Assembly (NCBI RefSeq): GCF_022458745.1
Contig: NZ_JAJJJF010000001.1
Span: 558,001 to 622,000, forward strand
Origin: Bacillus piscicola
GTDB lineage: Bacteria; Bacillota; Bacilli; Bacillales; Marinococcaceae
Length of the DNA stretch: 64,000 nt
Direction: 5' to 3'
Shown: positions 45,337 through 53,897 of the stretch, one piece after another
Position numbering within the stretch: the first letter of the stretch is position 1
Layout of the letters: the number at the start of each line of letters is the position of its first letter
Program-made: the position numbers and the translations under genes
Notes under the pieces: generated by a model
The model's database searches: none
Seen by the model: the letters and a program-made list of their open reading frames with translations, nothing else
What the model was told of the DNA's origin: nothing

Positions 45337-46542
45337 ATGATATACGACCATATCTTAGTTCGCTATGGCGAACTCGCTTTAAAAGGTAAAAATCGTGGAG
45401 ATTTTGAAAAAACGTTAAAAAAAAATGTACAGCATGCTTTAAAAGATCATCCAGCTTGTAAAGTGAAACGAACGTACGGACGAATGGTGATTGAACTGCA
45501 CGGTGAAAATCCTCAAGAAGTTATGAATAAGCTTTCGGTTATTTTTGGTATTTCTTCTTTCAGCTTGGCGATGAAATCTATGAATGATCTCGAACAAATA
45601 AAAGAGACAGCTTTGCAGGCTTACAGGCAACACGAGGGGGAAAAAGCAACATTTAAAGTAAGTGCACACCGTTCTTACAAGAATTTTCCAGTACGGTCCC
45701 AGGAATTAAACCGCCAAGTCGGGGCCCACATTTTGCGCAATACAGAAAATGTCAGTGTGGATGTACACAACCCTGATGTGGAAGTGACAGTGGAGGTTAG
45801 GGAACAAGGAACATACATGACCTGCGGCCGCACAAAAGGGGCAGGTGGCTTGCCTGTCGGCACAGCGGGCAAAGTCACTTTAATGCTGTCAGGAGGGATT
45901 GACAGCCCGGTGGCAGGTTACTTGGCGATGAAAAGAGGCGCGGAAATTGAAGCTGTACATTTCCACAGCCCGCCCTATACGAATGAGCGGGCTCGAAAAA
46001 AGGTTGAAGATCTGACGCGTGTTCTTACTTCGTTTGGCAGACCGATTACGTTGCACGTTGTTCCGTTTACGGAATTGCAAAAAGCCATTCATGCTCATAT
46101 CCCTTCACATTACGCGATGACGATTATGCGGAGGATGATGCTACGCATAACAGAGCAAATCACGACAAAAATTAACGCAAAGGCGATTGTGAACGGGGAG
46201 AGCCTCGGTCAAGTTGCTTCGCAAACGTTGGAGAGCATGCATACTATCAATGAAGTAACGAATGTGCCGGTTTTACGTCCGCTTATCACAATGGATAAGC
46301 AAGAAGTTGTCGATATATCGAAAGAAATCGGGACGTATCCGCTTTCGATTCTTCCTTATGAAGATTGTTGCACGATCTTTTTGCCGGACGATTCAGTAAC
46401 GAAGCCACGTCGTGAAAAAGCAGCTCTTTATGAAAAGGGCCTTCATTTTGAGCCATATATCGAAAAGGCGGTAAATAACGTGGAAACGTTGACCATTGGC
46501 CGCTCCACTGCAAAAACAGAAGTGATGGATGATTTGTTATAA
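45337..46542 (+). CDS. thiI: tRNA 4-thiouridine synthase ThiI
   Basis: Adenylates and thiolates U8 of tRNA, 401 residues. Domains: N-terminal ferredoxin-like plus THUMP (residues 1-165, RYGELALKGKNRGDFEK and FKVSAHRSYKNFPVRSQEL), then the PP-loop ATPase with LMLSGGIDSPVAGYLAMKRG near 187 and VNGESLGQVASQTL near 287. The C-terminal rhodanese domain found in E. coli ThiI is absent, as in Bacillus, where persulfide comes from the neighbouring desulfurase. Coupled operon with it. Confidence 0.94.
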   Translation: MIYDHILVRYGELALKGKNRGDFEKTLKKNVQHALKDHPACKVKRTYGRMVIELHGENPQEVMNKLSVIFGISSFSLAMKSMNDLEQIKETALQAYRQHEGEKATFKVSAHRSYKNFPVRSQELNRQVGAHILRNTENVSVDVHNPDVEVTVEVREQGTYMTCGRTKGAGGLPVGTAGKVTLMLSGGIDSPVAGYLAMKRGAEIEAVHFHSPPYTNERARKKVEDLTRVLTSFGRPITLHVVPFTELQKAIHAHIPSHYAMTIMRRMMLRITEQITTKINAKAIVNGESLGQVASQTLESMHTINEVTNVPVLRPLITMDKQEVVDISKEIGTYPLSILPYEDCCTIFLPDDSVTKPRREKAALYEKGLHFEPYIEKAVNNVETLTIGRSTAKTEVMDDLL

Positions 46543-46544
46543 AT

Positions 46545-46934
46545 CGAATCAATTTCATTATTCAAATGAAGTTATCGAAATCCGAACAATTCGGATATAG
46601 TATAGAACGGTTGATTCCCACTGCAGGCGGACGCTTTCACCTACAGGCACAAGGGCGACATCAGTTCGAGACTGCGCTTACGCTTGCTCTCACTGTGTCT
46701 TCTTTGCCGCAGCAACGCCTCAGCCTCGGGCCTACAGGATGTAGGTCATGCAACCGTTGCGATAGACGCTCGCGTAGTTAGGTTGTGTCCATTCAAGCAG
46801 GTCTGCGGGGTCTTCGGACTGTTGCTTTTCCCTCTGGAGTTGCCGCCTTCCCAAATGAATAATTAATGATTATATACTATAATTATTCGCATTTATTTGC
46901 TGGACTAGTACTTCTGAAATTGATTCAATCAACT
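46545..46934. repeat. Divergent interspersed repeat copy C with flanking inverted motifs
   Basis: The 424-base gap between thiI and the amidohydrolase gene holds a divergent copy (about 46605-46850) of the repeats at 14571 and 32527: shared core GCCTCGG-CC-ACAGGATGT near 46730 and GCGGGGTCTTCG near 46806. It is preceded by a 17-base palindrome ATCCGAA-CAA-TTCGGAT (46580-46596). Outside these, GAATCAATTTCA at 46545-46556 is mirrored by TGAAATTGATTC at 46915-46926. No gene is credible here despite two short open frames. Confidence 0.6.
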
Positions 46935-46966
46935 AAAATAGGTAAGAGCGTTAATCAAGGAAGGTC

Positions 46967-48568
46967 GTGACAAGTGTGGGAACGTTGTGGTTTAACGGTA
47001 CGATTTACACGATGGAACGAGTAGGAGAACGTGTCGAAGCTGTCTTAACTGAGAGCGGGAAGATCCAAGCAATTGGTGGGAAAGAAGAACTTGAAAAAAA
47101 GTATAAAAACATCGATCACTGGCATGACTTACAGGGAGCAGTAATGTTTCCAGGCTTTACAGACAGCCACTTACATATGCTTGGATTAGGGGAAGCCATG
47201 CTTAGGCTGGATCTGTCAACCTGTACATCCTCTATCGAAATGAAAGACTTATTGACCGACAAAGCCAGCCTGTTAAAGCCAGGCCAGTGGCTAATTGGAG
47301 ATGGTTGGAATGAGAACCATTTCTCTGACAAAAAAATCTTCCACCGCCGTGAGTTAGATACAATTGCGCCCAACAATCCAATGCTGTTGACCAGAATTTG
47401 CCGACATGCAGCACTTGCAAACTCTCTTGCCTTTGAGAAAGCAGGCATTACAAGTACTACTCCTGATCCGGAAGGGGGCATTATTGTTAAAGATGCTTAT
47501 GGTGAGAACAGCGGATACTTACTGGATCGGGCTGTTGATGTAATAAAAACGGCTCAGCCGCAAGTCGATGATAAGGATCTGCGTGAGGCTTTACGAGTCG
47601 CAGTACAGGCAATGGTAAAAAAAGGGCTGACAGGAGGCCACACGGAAGATTTAAATTATTACGGAGGCTTTAACCGTACACTCGGAATTTTTCGTGACTA
47701 CCTTAACGAGGCAGGCCCAAAATTGCGAATGAACTTACTCGTACATCATGAAGTTGTAGAAGACATGCATCAGTTAGGATACGAATATGGTGCGCTTAGT
47801 GAATATTTGTCTTTCGGGGCGGTTAAAATTTTTGCCGATGGCGCCTTGGGCGGCAGAACAGCACTCCTGCGGGAAGCCTATACAGATGAACGAGAAACTT
47901 CGGGGATTGCTATTCATACTAGAAAACAGTTGCAGTTGCTTGTTAAAAACGCTCGTGCATGTAAGATGCCGGTAGCAGTCCATGCGATAGGAGATCTTGC
48001 ACTTGAATATGTTATTGAAGCGTTGGAAGATCATCCCAGTCCTGAGGGTGTTAGAGATCGGATTATTCATGCCCAGATGACACCTCCTGATCTTGTAGAA
48101 AGGCTGCAGCTTCTGAGTGTAGCACTTGATTTGCAACCTCATTTTGTTCTGTCCGATTTTCCGTGGGTGGAAGAACGACTTGGGGCGAAGCGCATCTCTA
48201 CTTCGTTTGCTTGGAAAACGTTGATACATTCCGGTATTTCCTGTGCAGGTGGATCAGATGCTCCGATTGAGCCAGTTGATCCATTGGCTGGCATACAGGC
48301 TGCGGTTACAAGAAAGTACCCATTTGAAAAACATGAAGGCTATTTGCCTGACCAAAAACTAACTGCATTTGAAGCAGTTTCCCTTTACACGACAGGAAGT
48401 GCGTGTGCAATCGGAAAAGAAACAGAAATGGGAAAGATTTCCCCTGGATTTCTTGCGGATTTCACGATTCTTGATCGGGATATTTTGACCGTACCAGCTG
48501 AGGAGATCGCCGCGGCAGTGGTAAAAGGGACAGTAGTCAATGAAAAGTTCCAGTATAAAGGTGAGTAA
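46967..48568 (+). CDS. Metal-dependent amidohydrolase (YtcJ-like)
   Basis: Amidohydrolase superfamily enzyme of 533 residues, closest in layout to YtcJ/NfdA-type N-substituted formamide or exoenzyme regulatory AepA-like proteins. Composite N/C-terminal beta domain (TLWFNGTIYTMERVGERVEA) surrounds a TIM barrel with FTDSHLHMLGLG near residue 64 (metal His pair), KIFADGALGGRTALL near 286, VAVHAIGDLALEYV near 327, and the late SDAPIEPVDPLAGIQAAVTR near 434. Start is GTG at 46967 with AAGGAAGG just upstream; another GTG at 46976 is possible. Substrate unknown. Confidence 0.82.
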   Translation: MTSVGTLWFNGTIYTMERVGERVEAVLTESGKIQAIGGKEELEKKYKNIDHWHDLQGAVMFPGFTDSHLHMLGLGEAMLRLDLSTCTSSIEMKDLLTDKASLLKPGQWLIGDGWNENHFSDKKIFHRRELDTIAPNNPMLLTRICRHAALANSLAFEKAGITSTTPDPEGGIIVKDAYGENSGYLLDRAVDVIKTAQPQVDDKDLREALRVAVQAMVKKGLTGGHTEDLNYYGGFNRTLGIFRDYLNEAGPKLRMNLLVHHEVVEDMHQLGYEYGALSEYLSFGAVKIFADGALGGRTALLREAYTDERETSGIAIHTRKQLQLLVKNARACKMPVAVHAIGDLALEYVIEALEDHPSPEGVRDRIIHAQMTPPDLVERLQLLSVALDLQPHFVLSDFPWVEERLGAKRISTSFAWKTLIHSGISCAGGSDAPIEPVDPLAGIQAAVTRKYPFEKHEGYLPDQKLTAFEAVSLYTTGSACAIGKETEMGKISPGFLADFTILDRDILTVPAEEIAAAVVKGTVVNEKFQYKGE

Positions 48569-48592
48569 GGTTAACAGACAGCGAAGGAGGAA

Positions 48593-49597
48593 ATGAAGAT
48601 GATGAATGGTAAAAGATGGGCAGCAGTAGGAATCGCTGCATTTCTTTTAGTAGTGTCAGTAGGCTTTCAGATAGTGACATCCATCGCTTCAACGAATTTT
48701 GATCAAGTATTGGGTGGAAGCGATGATGGGATTGAAGAAAAAATTGTCGAATCAGGGCAGGGCGGTGGCAAGATTGCTATTATCACACTGGAGGGAGTCA
48801 TTCAAGATACCGGTTCGGCTCCTTCACTCGTAAACACCGCTACATACAACCACCGGCAGTTTTTACGGCTTCTTGAGAAAGCAGGAGAAGACGCAAGCGT
48901 CAGTGGCGTTATTCTGCGTGTTAACACCCCAGGAGGTGGGGTAGTGGAAAGCGCTGAAATCCACGACAAAGTAAAAGAAATTCAAGAACACGGCAAGCCA
49001 GTGTATGTGTCGATGGGAAATACAGCAGCTTCCGGAGGGTATTATGTGTCGGCTCCAGCGGACAAAATTGTCGCCCATCCTGCGACTGTGACCGGGTCTA
49101 TTGGGGTTATCATGCAAAGTATTAATTACGCTAAGTTAGCGGAAGACATTGGTCTCGAATTTAATACAATCAAGAGCGGAAAATATAAAGACATTATGTC
49201 AGGAAATCGTGAAATGACAAAAGAGGAAAAAGCAATCCTCCAATCGATGGTTGATGACTTTTACGGTGACTTCGTCAAAGTAATTGCCTCGGGGCGCGAC
49301 ATGCCCGAGAAAAAAGTCCGTGAGATTGGTGACGGGCGTGTTTATTCTGGAAAGCAAGCGAAAGAAGTTAATCTTGTCGATGAATTGGGAACGCTTGAAG
49401 ATACAATCGAGATAATGAAAAAAGAGGAAGATATAAAGGATCCGCTTGTTGTTCGCTATCAAGGTGGCTTTACGTTTAACCAATTTCTTGGTACATCAGC
49501 CCGCAGCTTATTCGTAAGTGATTCAGAACTGCTCGGAATTAAAGAGCTATTAATGGATTCCGAAACGCCGCGTGCGATGTACTTGTATACGGAATAA
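48593..49597 (+). CDS. sppA: Signal peptide peptidase SppA
   Basis: Membrane-bound Ser/Lys protease that degrades cleaved signal peptides, 334 residues (335 in B. subtilis). N-terminal anchor at residues 9-28; catalytic domain with IAIITLEGVI, RVNTPGGGVVESAEI near residue 106, MGNTAASGGYYVSAPAD near 144 holding the nucleophile Ser, and SGKYKDIMSGNREMT near 196 holding the catalytic Lys. GAAGGAGGAA precedes the ATG. Followed after 11 bases by yteJ, the same pair as in B. subtilis. Confidence 0.93.
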   Translation: MKMMNGKRWAAVGIAAFLLVVSVGFQIVTSIASTNFDQVLGGSDDGIEEKIVESGQGGGKIAIITLEGVIQDTGSAPSLVNTATYNHRQFLRLLEKAGEDASVSGVILRVNTPGGGVVESAEIHDKVKEIQEHGKPVYVSMGNTAASGGYYVSAPADKIVAHPATVTGSIGVIMQSINYAKLAEDIGLEFNTIKSGKYKDIMSGNREMTKEEKAILQSMVDDFYGDFVKVIASGRDMPEKKVREIGDGRVYSGKQAKEVNLVDELGTLEDTIEIMKKEEDIKDPLVVRYQGGFTFNQFLGTSARSLFVSDSELLGIKELLMDSETPRAMYLYTE

Positions 49598-49608
49598 GGG
49601 GGATCAGC

Positions 49609-50088
49609 ATGGATAATCAAATAAATGAAGAATTTGTGGCCGAGGAGCATGTTCCGGTTTCCTTGGGAGAATATGCTGGCTTCTGGATGAGGTTTTGGGC
49701 GTATCTGTTTGACCTGCTGATCGTGTTCAGTGTAAACGGCATTTTGCTTAGCCCGCTTATGTTTTTGGAAAATGCATCCGTTACGTTATTAGGATTTTTT
49801 ACTTTGCAAGGTCTTTTGAGTGTGGTTGTTTCTTATGTATATTTCGTAGTAATGACCAAATATTTTGGCCAAACACTTGGCAAAATGATACTTGGAATAA
49901 AAGTAGTTCACAAAGATGGTACCCCTCTCCGCTGGTCAGACTTGATATTTCGAGAGGTAATTGGCCGCTTCATTTACCGAAGTGTAATCATCACAAATGT
50001 GCTTTATTTGATCGTTGGTTTTATGGATGAAAAACAAGGTATTCATGACATCTTTGGCGATACTCGAGTCGTACATGTGGAAAAATAA
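49609..50088 (+). CDS. yteJ: YteJ-like RDD-family membrane protein
   Basis: Protein of 159 residues with three membrane helices and the RDD pattern: AGFWMRFWAYLFDLLIVF near residue 24 (Arg then Asp), FGQTLGKMILGIKVV near 85, and LIFREVIGRFI near 110. B. subtilis sppA and yteJ are adjacent and have been linked to resistance to antimicrobial peptides (lantibiotics); in that work YteJ modulates SppA. The same coupling is inferred here. Confidence 0.85.
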   Translation: MDNQINEEFVAEEHVPVSLGEYAGFWMRFWAYLFDLLIVFSVNGILLSPLMFLENASVTLLGFFTLQGLLSVVVSYVYFVVMTKYFGQTLGKMILGIKVVHKDGTPLRWSDLIFREVIGRFIYRSVIITNVLYLIVGFMDEKQGIHDIFGDTRVVHVEK

Positions 50089-50097
50089 AAATGTAAT

Positions 50098-50139
50098 AAA
50101 AAGAGACGCGGGAATTAATATTCCAGGCGTCTCTTTTTG
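50098..50139. terminator. Intrinsic terminator of sppA-yteJ
   Basis: Perfect AAAAAGAGACGC/GCGTCTCTTTTT stem with inner GGAAT/ATTCC. Confidence 0.9.
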
Positions 50140-50203
50140 TTGTTTATGAATAGAGAACCATGTCAATACTGGTTGTAATTAAGAAAAAGGCGGACGAGTA
50201 TGT

Positions 50204-50887
50204 ATGCAATGGATTGCTCTTATAGGAAGCGTGCTTCTTGTTATTATCGCTCTGATCATGATCACTCCTATTGACGTATTTTTTCATTTGACACAAAAGG
50301 GAAAAAGACAAGACATCTTACTGCACGTAAAGGTCTGGTATGTATTTCACAAAAAATATCAATTCCCCGTCATAGCCTTAAATGAAGAGAAATCGGCTGT
50401 GGTGATTAAAAAAAAGGCAAAATCAAACATAGGTAACCGAGAGGAAAAACACGTTGAACAAACACCAACAGAAATAAAAGACAAGTTGGAAACGATACAA
50501 GTACTTCTAAACCACGTAAGCGGTATGATACCTATTTTGATGAAACTTTTGTCAAAAGTGAAGGTGAAGAAATTCAAGTGGAATAGTGAAATCGGTACAA
50601 GGGACGCAGCCTGGTCTGGTATGTTAACTGGAATGTTGTGGTCAATGAAATCTTCTCTTGCAGGAGCAGGATCAGCCATCTTTTCTTTTCACTGTTCTCC
50701 GATCTTCCATGTCACTCCTTACTTTAATAAGTCGGTGTTTAATACTGACTTTTCATGTATGTTATCGATGAGACTCGGGAATGCTATCATTGCTGGAATA
50801 AAAGTGACGAGACTGTTTCACGGTGACATATTTGCTTTTTGGAAAAGGACGAAAGAAAAAAAGGGTAATGAGAAGGAGGCATCTTAA
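50204..50887 (+). CDS. ytfI: YtfI-like DUF2953 protein
   Basis: Protein of 227 residues with an N-terminal membrane helix (residues 3-23) and basic, mostly beta C-terminal part; a conserved KFKWNSEIGTRDAAWSGML segment near residue 121 and a VTPYFNKSVFNTDFSCMLSM segment near 170 fit DUF2953. It lies directly upstream of ytfJ with no gap, so both are translated from one mRNA. In B. subtilis ytfI-ytfJ are sporulation genes; function of YtfI is not defined. Confidence 0.78.
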   Translation: MQWIALIGSVLLVIIALIMITPIDVFFHLTQKGKRQDILLHVKVWYVFHKKYQFPVIALNEEKSAVVIKKKAKSNIGNREEKHVEQTPTEIKDKLETIQVLLNHVSGMIPILMKLLSKVKVKKFKWNSEIGTRDAAWSGMLTGMLWSMKSSLAGAGSAIFSFHCSPIFHVTPYFNKSVFNTDFSCMLSMRLGNAIIAGIKVTRLFHGDIFAFWKRTKEKKGNEKEAS

Positions 50888-51301
50888 TTGACAGATCATC
50901 CGATTGAAGGGCTCATGCAGACAGCGATGGAAAACTTAAAAGATATGGTGGATGTCAATACAATTGTTGGCGATCCTGTCGAAACCCCGGACGGCAGCGT
51001 GATCATACCAGTTACAAAAGTTGGGTTTGGTTTTGCAGCAGGTGGTAGCGAGTTTTTACAAAAAGGGCAAAGTGACACAGCTGAGGATCATCCGTTTGGA
51101 GGGGGGAGTGGTGGAGGTGTTTCTATCACCCCGATTGCCTTTCTCATCGTCAACGCTTCGGGAGTAAAAATGGTACATCTAGATGAAAACACCCATCTTT
51201 ACGAAAAATTATTAGAATTTGCTCCACAGGCCGTGGAAAAAATTCAAGAGATGATGAAAGGGAAGGGAGCCGACACCGGTGAATCTCCTCCTTTCTCATA
51301 G
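50888..51301 (+). CDS. ytfJ: Sporulation protein YtfJ (GerW family)
   Basis: Protein of 137 residues of the Spore_YtfJ/GerW family, forespore-associated in B. subtilis and implicated in spore germination. Family core DMVDVNTIVGDPVETPDGSV near residue 19 and VTKVGFGFAAGGSEF near 43, then a Gly-rich GGGSGGGVSITPIAFLIV. The start is TTG at 50888 with AAGGAGG eight bases upstream, immediately after the ytfI stop. A terminator follows. Confidence 0.9.
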   Translation: MTDHPIEGLMQTAMENLKDMVDVNTIVGDPVETPDGSVIIPVTKVGFGFAAGGSEFLQKGQSDTAEDHPFGGGSGGGVSITPIAFLIVNASGVKMVHLDENTHLYEKLLEFAPQAVEKIQEMMKGKGADTGESPPFS

Positions 51302-51309
51302 TAAAAATA

Positions 51310-51344
51310 AGTCGGGCGGGCAGACCGTTAGCCCGGCTTTTTTT
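51310..51344 (+). terminator. Intrinsic terminator of ytfI-ytfJ
   Basis: AGTCGGGC/GCCCGGCT stem followed by seven Ts. Confidence 0.85.
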
Positions 51345-51393
51345 ATTGGTTTTTTTAAAAAAAGAAGGATATTTTCAGCGCAACCATTGAGTG

Positions 51394-51422
51394 TTCAATA
51401 AAAAGCTTGTTTCTGCTATACT
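51394..51422 (+). promoter_or_regulatory. Promoter of ytxK-ackA
   Basis: TTCAAT (51394-51399), 17-base spacer, TATACT (51417-51422) with TG one base upstream (extended -10). A weak cre-like sequence lies at 51373-51386. Confidence 0.6.
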
Positions 51423-51467
51423 TTCGTAAGAAGTTATGATGGAATGATAAGGAAAGGACGATGTCTC

Positions 51468-52463
51468 GTGCAGCCGTTAACGGAAGTAGAAAAATTATAT
51501 GCGCTTGTTGATGAAATAGCGGTTTCGTTGCAACAGCATATGGATATGACATATTTAGATGCGCTGGCGGAAGCGGGGGAGGATATTATAGAGCAATCGA
51601 TTGTTCAAAACCTTCCGGAAGAAGAGAAAAGACGACTGGAAACAAAGTTGCGAGAAGAGATACCGGGAGAGATAGAGAAAGAGGGGATTCGCAAAGCATT
51701 CCAGTTAGCTGTTATTAAAGGTATGAAGGAAGCGGTTCAGCCTCATCATGCGATGACTCCGGACGCAGTAGCAATGTTTATGGGATACCTCACTCAGAAA
51801 CTTACTGCTGGTAATCAGGCTGCAGCTGTATTGGACCCGGCAACAGGGACTGCCAATTTGTTAAGTGCGGTGTTGAATCAGCTTCCTGCAAAAGCAGTGG
51901 CTTACGGCGTCGAGGCAGATGAAACCCTGCTTCATATTGCTTACGTTATTACAAATCTTCAAGAACATCATGTTGAATTATTTCATCAGGACGCAATCGA
52001 GCAGCTTGCTGTACCCCCGGTTGATGCAGTGGTATCAGATCTGCCAGTCGGTCATTATCCGAAAGAGGAGGTAACCGAACAGTTTACTCTAAAAGCGAGT
52101 AAGGGAAAGTCATACGTGCATCATCTGATGATAGAAAAATGCATGGGTTATGTAAAAGAAGGCGGCTTTTTTGTTCTGCTGATCCCTAATTTTATGTTTG
52201 AAAGTGAAGAAGCACCTGCACTGCATCGTTTTATAAAGGAGCATGCATACACTCTCGGGCTTTTACAGCTTCCGAAGTCCATGTTTAAATCAGATCAATT
52301 TGGCAAAAGTATCTGGATGCTGCAAAAGAAAGGAAAGGGAATAACGCAGCCGTCTCAAGCACTATTCGCTGAGCTGCCTTCCTTTACCAAGCAGGAAGCA
52401 TTGGCGGATATGGTTCAGCAAATAAATAAATGGTTTAATGAACAGGGATTTACTCCATCTTAA
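51468..52463 (+). CDS. ytxK: YtxK-like class I SAM-dependent DNA methyltransferase-fold protein
   Basis: Protein of 331 residues (329 in B. subtilis). N-terminal helical region to about 110, then a methyltransferase fold of N6-adenine type: [16 protein letters not shown] near residue 123 for SAM, and [13 protein letters not shown] near 184, where the usual NPPY is replaced by DLPV, so catalysis on adenine is doubtful. GTG at 51468 preferred (GGAAAGGACG upstream) over ATG at 51444. No restriction enzyme is nearby; it precedes ackA by 44 bases as in B. subtilis. Confidence 0.83.
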   Translation: MQPLTEVEKLYALVDEIAVSLQQHMDMTYLDALAEAGEDIIEQSIVQNLPEEEKRRLETKLREEIPGEIEKEGIRKAFQLAVIKGMKEAVQPHHAMTPDAVAMFMGYLTQKLTAGNQAAAVLDPATGTANLLSAVLNQLPAKAVAYGVEADETLLHIAYVITNLQEHHVELFHQDAIEQLAVPPVDAVVSDLPVGHYPKEEVTEQFTLKASKGKSYVHHLMIEKCMGYVKEGGFFVLLIPNFMFESEEAPALHRFIKEHAYTLGLLQLPKSMFKSDQFGKSIWMLQKKGKGITQPSQALFAELPSFTKQEALADMVQQINKWFNEQGFTPS

Positions 52464-52507
52464 ACAAGCAAGGAACAACAATTTCAGAAAAAAAGGAGTC
52501 CAAGTAC

Positions 52508-53698
52508 ATGGCGGTTATAATGTCTGTTAATGCTGGAAGCTCTTCTTTGAAATTTCAGCTTCTTGACATGCCGGATGAGAACTTACTGGCAAAAGGTTTG
52601 ATAGAAAGAATTGGTATGGACAACTCTCACATCTATATTAAAGGTAACGAAAAAACAGTCGAAAAAACCTGTCCCTTACCGAATCACCAATCAGCTTTAG
52701 AATTGGCGTTAAAGCAATTAATAGAATCGGAAGTCATTCATTCGTTTTCCCAAATTGATGGTGTCGGCCATCGTGTCGTTCACGGAGGGGAGAAATACTC
52801 GGAATCCATACTCATAGATGAAGAGGTCAAAAAAGACATTGAAGAACTTAGTGAACTAGCACCTCTACACAACCCCCCTAATCTAGTGGGAATTCGTGCG
52901 GTCCAAAAGATTCTTCCCGAAGTGCCTGCTGTAGCTGTATTTGATACAGCCTTCCATCAGACGATGAAGAAAGAAAAATTTCTATACAGTATCCCTTATG
53001 AATACTATGACAAGTATCGCGTGCGTAAATACGGTTTTCACGGAACTTCGCATAAATATGTGAGTCATCGGGCAGCGGAATTAATGGGGGAAGACATTCA
53101 TAACTTAAAAATAATCTCCTGTCATATTGGGAATGGTGTTAGTATGACGGCAATTGAAAACGGACTCTCCATTGATACATCTATGGGTTTTACACCGCTT
53201 GCCGGTGTGGCAATGGGAACGAGGTCAGGGAACATCGACCCTGCGCTTATCCCCTATATTATGGAAAAGACTGGGCAAACAGCAGAAAAAGTAATAGACG
53301 TATTGAATAATAAAAGTGGGTTATTGGGGATGAGTGAACGATCCAGTGATCTTCGAGATATTATTAAAGCAGCAGAAGAGGGAGATGAAAAAGCAGCCAT
53401 CGCGCTGCGTGTTTATGCAACTCGTATACATAAGTATATTGGTGTATATGCTGCCAGTCTTAACGGGGTAGATGCTATTGTATTTACAGCGGGAGTCGGC
53501 GAAAACAGTACGGTTATTCGAGAGGCGGTCTGTTCGGGGCTGGAATTCATGGGAGTTGAGTTTGACAGGGATAGAAATAGGGTGAGCGGAAAGGAAATTT
53601 TCATAAATAAACCATCCTCGCCTGTCAAAATAATGGTCATTCCAACGAATGAAGAATTGATGATTGCTCGGGACACACTTCGTCTAATCCATAAGTGA
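52508..53698 (+). CDS. ackA: Acetate kinase
   Basis: Interconverts acetyl phosphate plus ADP with acetate plus ATP; with Pta forms the main overflow route to acetate. 396 residues of the acetokinase/ASKHA fold: [13 protein letters not shown] opening, [14 protein letters not shown] near 84, [11 protein letters not shown] near 146, [11 protein letters not shown] near 180, [11 protein letters not shown] near 208, and TAGVGENS near 327. AAAAGGAG precedes the ATG. In B. subtilis ackA is activated by CcpA. It lies upstream of argGH but is separated by a hairpin. Confidence 0.96.
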   Translation: MAVIMSVNAGSSSLKFQLLDMPDENLLAKGLIERIGMDNSHIYIKGNEKTVEKTCPLPNHQSALELALKQLIESEVIHSFSQIDGVGHRVVHGGEKYSESILIDEEVKKDIEELSELAPLHNPPNLVGIRAVQKILPEVPAVAVFDTAFHQTMKKEKFLYSIPYEYYDKYRVRKYGFHGTSHKYVSHRAAELMGEDIHNLKIISCHIGNGVSMTAIENGLSIDTSMGFTPLAGVAMGTRSGNIDPALIPYIMEKTGQTAEKVIDVLNNKSGLLGMSERSSDLRDIIKAAEEGDEKAAIALRVYATRIHKYIGVYAASLNGVDAIVFTAGVGENSTVIREAVCSGLEFMGVEFDRDRNRVSGKEIFINKPSSPVKIMVIPTNEELMIARDTLRLIHK

Positions 53699-53799
53699 AA
53701 AATAAATTTTTATGCTTTTTTATGAATAAGTATTGCAAAATCATGTTCTGCTTGTTAAAGTATGTATAACAACAAATCAAAGTTGAAAACAGATTTTAC

Positions 53800-53827
53800 A
53801 TGTGAGGCGGATGCCTCTCATATTTTT
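53800..53827 (+). terminator. Hairpin between ackA and argG
   Basis: ATGTGAGGC/GCCTCTCAT stem (one mismatch) followed by ATTTTT. Either ends the ackA transcript or acts inside an argGH leader. Confidence 0.55.
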
Positions 53828-53834
53828 GCAAATC

Positions 53835-53873
53835 AATGTATAAAAATAATAACTTCAGTATGAATATTCAACT
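53835..53873 (+). promoter_or_regulatory. Candidate ArgR/AhrC operator upstream of argG
   Basis: Two ARG-box-like sequences (consensus CATGAATAAAAATKCAAK): AATGTATAAAAAT at 53835-53847 and TATGAATATTCAAC at 53859-53872. A third partial match TATGAATAAGTATTGCAA is at 53721. Expected from AhrC control of argGH in B. subtilis; not proven. Confidence 0.4.
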
Positions 53874-53897
53874 TTAAAGACGGAGGGTGTTTATAAA

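Noticed and set aside
46566-46866. Two overlapping open frames between thiI and the amidohydrolase gene
   Set aside because: Both fall in repeat copy C, have no ribosome binding site and no recognisable protein.
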